Source of the DNA: an uncultured Saprospiraceae bacterium
GTDB taxonomy: Bacteria; Bacteroidota; Bacteroidia; Chitinophagales; Saprospiraceae
Reading direction: 5' to 3'
Length of the DNA: 19,977 nt
Assembly (NCBI GenBank): GCA_937973565.1
Contig: CALJKQ010000214.1
Location: 1-19,977, forward strand
In this document: in pieces, positions 15,730-19,977 of the stretch
How the letters are laid out: the number at the start of each line of letters is the position of its first letter
Numbering within the stretch: the stretch's first letter is position 1
Notes under the pieces: generated by a model
The model's input: the letters and a program-made list of their open reading frames with translations, nothing else
Database searches by the model: none
Told to the model about the DNA's origin: nothing
Made by a program: the position numbers and the translations under genes

Positions 15730-16830
15730 ATGGATTCCAAACAAAAATATTCGACCATTCACTACCAGAGTTACCTTGCCCTGGATCAATTGTTAAGTGC
15801 CCAAAATCCGAGATCTACCGGTATGGAATCGGGGGAGGCACATGAAGAGATGCTCTTTATTATTGTCCACCAAAGCTATGAGATTTGGTTTAAACAAATC
15901 ATCCACGAACTGGAATCGGTGGTCAATATGTTTAACCAGGATGTAGTGGATGAAAAAAATATTGGCACTGCCATTGCCAGGCTGAATCGGGTAATACAAA
16001 TCTTCAAATTGTTGGTGGACCACATCCCTATTATGGAATCCATGACTCCACTCGACTTTTTGGATTTCAGAAACTACCTTTTCCCCGCTTCCGGATTTCA
16101 AAGTTACCAATTCCGAAAAGTTGAAAATTTACTGGGCTTGCCGGAAAATGAAAGGATGACTTACGCAGGGCATCATTATGCAGCCTTTTTTTCAGATGAA
16201 CAAAGAAAAGAGCTGGATGAGATCATTAAAAGTAAAAATCTTTTTCAGGCGGTTGAAGCGTGGCTGGAAAGAATACCCTTCCTTCAATTTGAAAATTTTG
16301 ACTTTCTGGAAGCTTACAGGGCAGCAGTTGAAAGAATGCTAACCAAAGAAGAAAAGGCTATACGTGAGTCAGATTATTTATCAGATAAAGACAAGGAAAT
16401 GCGCATCAGAATGATGGGCACAACCGATACCTACTTCCAAACCATCCTGGATCCTGCATTTCATGCGAAACTCGTTGAAGAAGGCAGACAAAGACTTAGC
16501 TATAAAGCAACCCTGGCTGCCCTGATGATCAATCTTTACAACGAGCAACCGTTGCTTCAACTTCCATACCGATTCTTACTTTGTATCGTAGATATTGATG
16601 AACTCCTCACTACCTGGAGGTACCGTCACTCCCAAATGGTATTGAGAATGTTGGGTCGCAAAGTAGGAACGGGGGGCAGCAGTGGCCATGAATACCTCAA
16701 TGAAACGGCGCAAAGGCACCATATTTTTAAGGATTTTCACAACATTTCTACCTTACTCATTCCCAGGTCTGAATTGCCGGAATTGCCGGACAATGTGAAA
16801 GCCAAACTGGGCTTTGTGTTTTCCAAATAA
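15730..16830 (+). CDS. Tryptophan 2,3-dioxygenase (heme-dependent)
   Basis: The enzyme opens the indole ring of L-tryptophan with O2 to N-formylkynurenine, the first step of the kynurenine pathway, in the cytosol. The 366-aa protein starts at ATG 15730 (MDSKQKYS), downstream of the promoter. Landmarks, by analogy with human TDO: YLALDQLLSAQNPRS; the distal-pocket H47 in LFIIVHQSYEIWFKQ; DFLDFRNYLFPASGFQSYQF, whose Arg binds the substrate carboxylate; the proximal heme ligand His in WRYRHSQMVLRMLG; and GTGGSSGHEYL, whose Thr contacts the substrate ammonium. All key residues are present and the length is normal. No kynureninase, formamidase or kynurenine 3-monooxygenase gene lies nearby, so its pathway partners must be elsewhere or absent. 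It converges on the STN-repeat gene with 25 bp between. Confidence 0.94.
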   Translation: MDSKQKYSTIHYQSYLALDQLLSAQNPRSTGMESGEAHEEMLFIIVHQSYEIWFKQIIHELESVVNMFNQDVVDEKNIGTAIARLNRVIQIFKLLVDHIPIMESMTPLDFLDFRNYLFPASGFQSYQFRKVENLLGLPENERMTYAGHHYAAFFSDEQRKELDEIIKSKNLFQAVEAWLERIPFLQFENFDFLEAYRAAVERMLTKEEKAIRESDYLSDKDKEMRIRMMGTTDTYFQTILDPAFHAKLVEEGRQRLSYKATLAALMINLYNEQPLLQLPYRFLLCIVDIDELLTTWRYRHSQMVLRMLGRKVGTGGSSGHEYLNETAQRHHIFKDFHNISTLLIPRSELPELPDNVKAKLGFVFSK

Positions 16831-16855
16831 GTTCTGCCAGGTTGAACATGATATA

Positions 16856-18625
16856 TTAAAAAAATAAAACGGAGATTTGCCAGCCCCACCATAATTGGTG
16901 GCTGTAGTCACTCCCTTTGTAATCATAGATACTTTTTGATGTGAGCGACAAATAGCTTTGATTGGCTGCATCATTGGCATCGTACCAGAAATGATTTAAG
17001 GTCAAACCCGCTTTAACACCCAATTTTTTAAATGGTTGCCAGGAAAGTCCGATCAAAGCCTGGTTGTGAAAATTAAATGCCCATTCTTCAAATTGCTGGG
17101 CTAGTCTTTGGGTTCTTACATTGGCTTCTATTTCAAAACCCAATTTACCGGTAAGTTTAAGACTTGAAGCCAGTCCCATTCCTGCCTGTAAAAAGGTAGT
17201 ATCCTTTCGTTGATGATTGATCCCTCCAAAATAGTGTAGATACAATGATGACCATCCTGAACGGAAACCAAGCTGCCAGGTCTGCTCGCTGTTCCGGGCA
17301 ATTTCGATTTTATGATAGCCATTGCCAACAAAATTAATTAAACCAATACCCAGGCCGCTCTTTGTATATTTACTGATGTTGATCAAGCCGATCTGCACAC
17401 CTTCCAGGGTATCCGTATAATTCAAAAATCCGGATATCTGGGCACCTTTTATGACCTTGGCCTGGTTGTAAAAGCCTGCAATTTGTGCCCCAATGATAGT
17501 GTCAGCCTGGTTGTAAAAGCCGGCAGCTTGCATGCCCATCATCCAATTGGCCTTTTGGTAAAAGCCGGCAATTTGAAGGCCGCTGAGGGAATCGGCACTG
17601 TAATTGACCACTCCACTTGCCTGCACGCCAGTTGTTTTTCCTGAATTGCTGTTTAATATACCTGCCAATTGTATACCTGTTGCATTTCCCTTCACCCTAT
17701 TGACAATACCTGTAGCCTGAAGTCCATTCACGTCCCCCTTGGTATAGTTGTACACACCTCCCAACTCCAGACCATTGACACCTGCTGAATGCCCACCGAT
17801 AATGTTGATAGAAATATTGTTGGCAGTATGATAGTCCAGCATTTTATTGGTACTGATGGGAGGCAACAAGGAAAATGACACCGTACTAAACAGTTCTTCT
17901 TTTATGTTGCTAAAATCCGGTTTTTCTATTTCAAGGCTTTCCCAAAATCCATTTCTTTTTTGATTGGCCAATAAAACAATTGAATCCGGAAGCAATGAAT
18001 CTGATGGATTTACAGATACCTCTTTTCTATCCAGGGGATATAGTTCTTCTACTGACCTGCTTGTAAAACCCTTGAGATAGACATTAACAGGGCCATCGTG
18101 CGACAATCCAACTACCACGGTAGTGTCTTTGTAGTTCATCTTGGCAACGGACAGGGTAAGCCATTGTTTATCCGTTTTCAATTTCATAGTAAATTGTCCG
18201 TCCTGATTGGTATTGATCAAGGTTTTTGCCGATTTGACATAAATGCTGGCCCTGCTGATGGGTAAACCGGTTTGACGATCTTTAACCACACCCGTCAACT
18301 CTCGTTCTCTGGGATAAGAATCAGACTTCCGTTTTACAATGATGTACTTATCTCTCAAATTCCACTCCGCCTGGATTTGAAAACAAAGTTGTGAAAGCAC
18401 TTCCTTCAAGGCCTTTTGTTCGCAGTGAATTGAAACGGTCTGACTGTCGTCCAGATTGCCGTACGTGAATACAAAGCCTGTCTTTCGGGTAATATCACCG
18501 AAAACCTCTTTTAAAGGCACGTGGTCATGGTGGATGCTAATTCTGGCGTTTTCATTGGATTGTCCAGAAACAGAAGCCAATGAAAAAAACAGAGCCATCA
18601 CAACAAAAACATACTTTACTGACAT
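16856..18625 (-). CDS. Outer-membrane STN / carboxypeptidase-regulatory / LA_2272-repeat protein
   Basis: This is a 589-aa exported protein. It has a signal peptide (residues 1 to about 21, cleavage near VSG-QSN). An STN domain (about 28-98; ISIHHDHVPLKEVFGDITRK) is of the kind that contacts FecR-type anti-sigma factors. A carboxypeptidase-regulatory-like Ig fold follows (about 109-185, from LTGVVKDRQTGLPISRASI), then a linker. About ten LA_2272-type surface repeats (about 279-436) consist of x-x-G-hQ-h-x-G-h-hN units of 15-16 aa. A strand-rich C-terminal region ends in FF, as outer-membrane barrels do. No TonB plug or 22-strand barrel is recognisable, and there is no room for a full one. The gene overlaps the fecR-like gene by 10 bp and is third in the sigma/FecR run. 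I infer that it is the outer-membrane partner of that pair. Confidence 0.82.
   Translation of the reverse strand: MSVKYVFVVMALFFSLASVSGQSNENARISIHHDHVPLKEVFGDITRKTGFVFTYGNLDDSQTVSIHCEQKALKEVLSQLCFQIQAEWNLRDKYIIVKRKSDSYPRERELTGVVKDRQTGLPISRASIYVKSAKTLINTNQDGQFTMKLKTDKQWLTLSVAKMNYKDTTVVVGLSHDGPVNVYLKGFTSRSVEELYPLDRKEVSVNPSDSLLPDSIVLLANQKRNGFWESLEIEKPDFSNIKEELFSTVSFSLLPPISTNKMLDYHTANNISINIIGGHSAGVNGLELGGVYNYTKGDVNGLQATGIVNRVKGNATGIQLAGILNSNSGKTTGVQASGVVNYSADSLSGLQIAGFYQKANWMMGMQAAGFYNQADTIIGAQIAGFYNQAKVIKGAQISGFLNYTDTLEGVQIGLINISKYTKSGLGIGLINFVGNGYHKIEIARNSEQTWQLGFRSGWSSLYLHYFGGINHQRKDTTFLQAGMGLASSLKLTGKLGFEIEANVRTQRLAQQFEEWAFNFHNQALIGLSWQPFKKLGVKAGLTLNHFWYDANDAANQSYLSLTSKSIYDYKGSDYSHQLWWGWQISVLFF
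17318..17791 (-). repeat. LA_2272-type repeat tract within the STN protein
   Basis: The encoded repeats are about 15-16 residues (for example NGLQATGIVN, TGIQLAGILN, MGMQAAGFYNQAD, IGAQIAGFYNQAK). At DNA level at least three units starting at 17461, 17506 and 17551 share a CCTGGTTGTAAAAGCC-like core at an exact 45-bp period, so part of the array has duplicated recently enough to remain visible in nucleotides. Such an array can change length by slippage or recombination. Confidence 0.75.
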
Positions 18626-19542
18626 GGCTTTCCTTTTATCGTGTACACTTGATCACTGTATGAATAACTAAAATCCAACGTTTCGCAAAGAACTGTCAGA
18701 ATGGTGGCTATCTCCTCATCAAAAAATTGGGTAGTAATGGTACAATCCCCGATTTCCTTTGGTTGGAGAACGATTTTGATTTGATAGGTTTCCTGCAACA
18801 AGCCAACAATATCGGCCAGTTTTGTTTTATCAAAATCAAAGCGCACAACTTGTGTCTCCGGAGAAGCTACGATTTTTTTCGTAGACCTGATATACCATGC
18901 TGATTGTCCGGCTTTTACAATAATTTCATTGCCGGCATCATCGAATAAGCGCACAACACCTTCCGTGACTATTACATAAAGCGTATCGGATAATGGATTG
19001 GCATTAACCGTAAAGCGGGTACCCAGATCTTCGATGTAAACACCACCTGCATCAACGGTAAATTTGTTTTGGTCGCTATGCGTCACCTCAAAGGTAGCTT
19101 TTCCCTTTAAAGCCACTCTTCTGTGTTTGCTGCTAAAACCGACCGGAACTGTAATCTGAGCTCCCGGACTTAGCTCTATTTGTGAAGCATCTTTCAGTTG
19201 GTGGTGTAAAGTTTGTGAGGCTGCCATTATGACTTGTGGTTCTTCCATACCTACCATCCAAAATGAAAGGGATAACACAGCAAACAATGTAGCTGCCACA
19301 GCCCATTTACCCATCTTTGATTTCCATATGTTGAATCGCATTTTTTTACTGAACGACTCACTGTCGGGAATACTTCTGTCCAGACCATCAATTCCTGAAT
19401 ATAATTTTTGCATTTGCTCAAAATAAATTCGGTGATCCCTGCTTTCGTTACACCAATCTTCCAACTCCATAGCTTCACTGGGCAAAGCTTCCCCTTGCAG
19501 GTATTTGGCGATCAAAGCGTCTATATGTGATGGAATATTCAT
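18616..19542 (-). CDS. FecR-family anti-sigma factor
   Basis: This 308-aa single-pass inner-membrane protein holds or activates an ECF sigma factor in response to a signal from the outer membrane. The cytosolic N-terminal part (1 to about 78; IAKYLQGEALPSEAMELEDW) is the sigma-binding region of Bacteroidota FecR proteins. A transmembrane helix spans about 80-98. The periplasmic FecR domain (about 103-225) shows LSPGAQITVP, ALKGKATFEV, DLGTRFTVNA and VTEGVVRLF. An STN-like DUF4974 domain ends the protein (about 236-304). The ATG overlaps the stop of the upstream sigma gene by 4 bp, and the 3' end overlaps the STN-repeat gene by 10 bp. Such overlaps indicate tightly coupled translation of all three. 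Confidence 0.92.
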   Translation of the reverse strand: MNIPSHIDALIAKYLQGEALPSEAMELEDWCNESRDHRIYFEQMQKLYSGIDGLDRSIPDSESFSKKMRFNIWKSKMGKWAVAATLFAVLSLSFWMVGMEEPQVIMAASQTLHHQLKDASQIELSPGAQITVPVGFSSKHRRVALKGKATFEVTHSDQNKFTVDAGGVYIEDLGTRFTVNANPLSDTLYVIVTEGVVRLFDDAGNEIIVKAGQSAWYIRSTKKIVASPETQVVRFDFDKTKLADIVGLLQETYQIKIVLQPKEIGDCTITTQFFDEEIATILTVLCETLDFSYSYSDQVYTIKGKPCQ

Positions 19543-19970
19543 GGCAATATTGAACTTAAAAGAAAAAAAATAAGAAGATATTTCAACAAAGTCTGTCGCA
19601 AGTTTTTCAAGGCTTTCCCCATTTGATTTTCAACTGTTTTTACTGAAAGTCCGAGTTCATCGGCAATTTCCTGATATTTTAAATGTTCAAAACGGCTTTT
19701 GGTGAAGATGATCCCGCATTGTGAAAAAGCGCGCATCATCCAGCGGCTGGTAGACGACTTGAACGTGTTCCACCAGTCGTATAGTAGTTCCAACCTGTTA
19801 ACGACGACGACCGTCACCTTCCACTCCAAACTTACAGACGACGACCACGTAGTGCGGCTGGTGCGCGATGTCGAAACACGGCAGAACCACTTCGAGCTGC
19901 ACTCGCTCTGGCAGTCCGCCGTGGACAAGGCCAGTCCGATTTGTGGTGCCCTGCTCACCATCATGAGCAA
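19539..19970 (-). CDS. ECF RNA polymerase sigma factor, only region 4 preserved (broken at 5' end)
   Basis: Only the C-terminal ~60 codons (19539 to about 19727) are sigma-like. They hold region 4.2, reading QCGIIFTKSRFEHLKYQEIA and then ELGLSVKTVENQMGKALKNL, the helix-turn-helix that reads the -35/-33 element. Relatives have an L-P pair just before the Q-C, but here the frame reads A-F-S. From there to 19970 the frame stays open yet encodes a Ser/Arg/Thr/Val-rich sequence without sigma region 2 features. In the same stretch the opposite strand looks coding and base composition jumps. I therefore regard the coordinates beyond about 19730 as a spurious extension of a truncated sigma gene. The only in-window start for the extended frame is a TTG at 19970. 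The stop overlaps the FecR start by 4 bp. If whole in the organism, this sigma drives its own operon or a small regulon (inference). Confidence 0.7.
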   Translation of the reverse strand: MLMMVSRAPQIGLALSTADCQSECSSKWFCRVSTSRTSRTTWSSSVSLEWKVTVVVVNRLELLYDWWNTFKSSTSRWMMRAFSQCGIIFTKSRFEHLKYQEIADELGLSVKTVENQMGKALKNLRQTLLKYLLIFFLLSSILP

Positions 19971-19977
19971 AGGGCTG
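19708..19977 (+). CDS. Open frame of unknown protein in a high-GC terminal segment, partial
   Basis: A plus-strand frame is open from at least ATG 19708 to the window end (90 codons, no stop). Its first ~8 codons overlap the antisense of genuine sigma region 4, so the authentic coding part probably begins near 19732, at the junction. From there the product starts RIIQRLVDDLNVFHQSYSS and continues with a soluble-looking sequence (TTTTVTFHSKLTDDDHVV, later NHFELHSLWQSAVDK). By hand count 65 of 82 codons end in G or C (about 79%), far above the neighbouring genes. That supports coding on this strand in a GC-rich genome. I do not recognise the family. Both ends are missing, so no function is assigned. 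Confidence 0.4.
   Translation, partial: MIPHCEKARIIQRLVDDLNVFHQSYSSSNLLTTTTVTFHSKLTDDDHVVRLVRDVETRQNHFELHSLWQSAVDKASPICGALLTIMSKGL
19728..19977. other. Compositionally foreign terminal segment (possible chimeric contig end or insertion)
   Basis: Bases 19741-19977 contain about 57% G+C (136 of 237 by hand count), in contrast to the AT-rich neighbourhood. The break falls inside the ECF sigma gene at about 19724-19733, where sigma homology stops. No terminal inverted repeat, target duplication or transposase motif is visible at the edge, and the right end is outside the window. A chimeric assembly join is the simplest reading, but a real insertion cannot be excluded. Confidence 0.6.

Noticed and set aside
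17318..17791. CRISPR array or non-coding tandem repeat
   Set aside because: The 45-bp units are in frame within a long protein, have no spacers, and encode a known repeat type.
16856..18625. Ordinary SusC/FecA TonB-dependent transporter
   Set aside because: At 589 aa the protein is too short after its STN and regulatory domains, no plug motif is visible, and the middle is a repeat tract.
19731..19970. The upstream part of the sigma frame as a genuine N-terminal region
   Set aside because: It lacks region 2 features, is Ser/Arg/Thr/Val-rich, and lies antisense to a frame with strong third-position GC bias.

Overview
The window looks like chromosomal DNA of a member of the Bacteroidota, probably an environmental Saprospira/Chitinophaga-like lineage (the lineage is inference). 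Three things point there. Several genes are preceded by the phylum's TAnnTTTG -7 element rather than a Shine-Dalgarno/TATAAT arrangement. The protein families are typical of the phylum: an ECF sigma/FecR pair, an STN-domain outer-membrane protein, a secreted Asp-box (VPS10/sortilin-like) protein, a multidomain secreted GH13 enzyme and an MCE protein with a long helical tail. The DNA is moderately AT-rich with AT-rich intergenic spacers. No rRNA, tRNA, CRISPR array, insertion sequence or phage gene was seen.

Layout, left to right. 1-1091 (+) is the 3' part of a NhaD/ArsB-type membrane transporter cut by the window edge. It converges, with 3 bp between stops, on a secreted endonuclease/exonuclease/phosphatase-fold hydrolase (1095-2072, -). 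A 182-bp AT-rich divergent spacer with two identical 12-bp boxes 31 bp apart follows. Next comes a three-gene glycosyltransferase run (2255-5647, +): one MJ1255/MurG-like GT-B enzyme and two GT4 enzymes. It converges on an MCE/MlaD-family lipid-transport protein (5657-6706, -). A 293-bp divergent promoter region leads to a tightly overlapping (+) run of three exported proteins: a 969-aa Asp-box propeller protein, a membrane-anchored class C beta-lactamase-fold serine hydrolase and an unrecognised probable lipoprotein (7000-11874). This converges on a 1230-aa multidomain alpha-amylase-family enzyme (11879-15571, -). Tryptophan 2,3-dioxygenase (15730-16830, +) follows from a near-consensus promoter. 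The last block (16856-19977, -) is a translationally coupled ECF sigma factor, FecR anti-sigma factor and STN/carboxypeptidase-regulatory/LA_2272-repeat outer-membrane protein.

Two points deserve attention. First, the sigma/FecR pair is coupled to an STN protein that carries LA_2272-type repeats and a C-terminal strand-rich, barrel-like region. It shows no recognisable TonB-dependent plug and barrel, so this looks like a trans-envelope signalling locus with an unusual outer-membrane receptor or output. Second, the sigma gene is broken. Only about its last 60 codons (region 4) are recognisable. At about 19724-19733 the sequence switches to DNA of about 57% G+C (hand count) that carries an open frame on the opposite strand with about 79% GC at third positions. 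This is either a chimeric contig end or an insertion of foreign DNA.

The longest gene-free stretch is 6707-6999 (293 bp). The remaining gaps are short, and all four convergent pairs are separated by only 3-25 bp with no obvious hairpin terminator.
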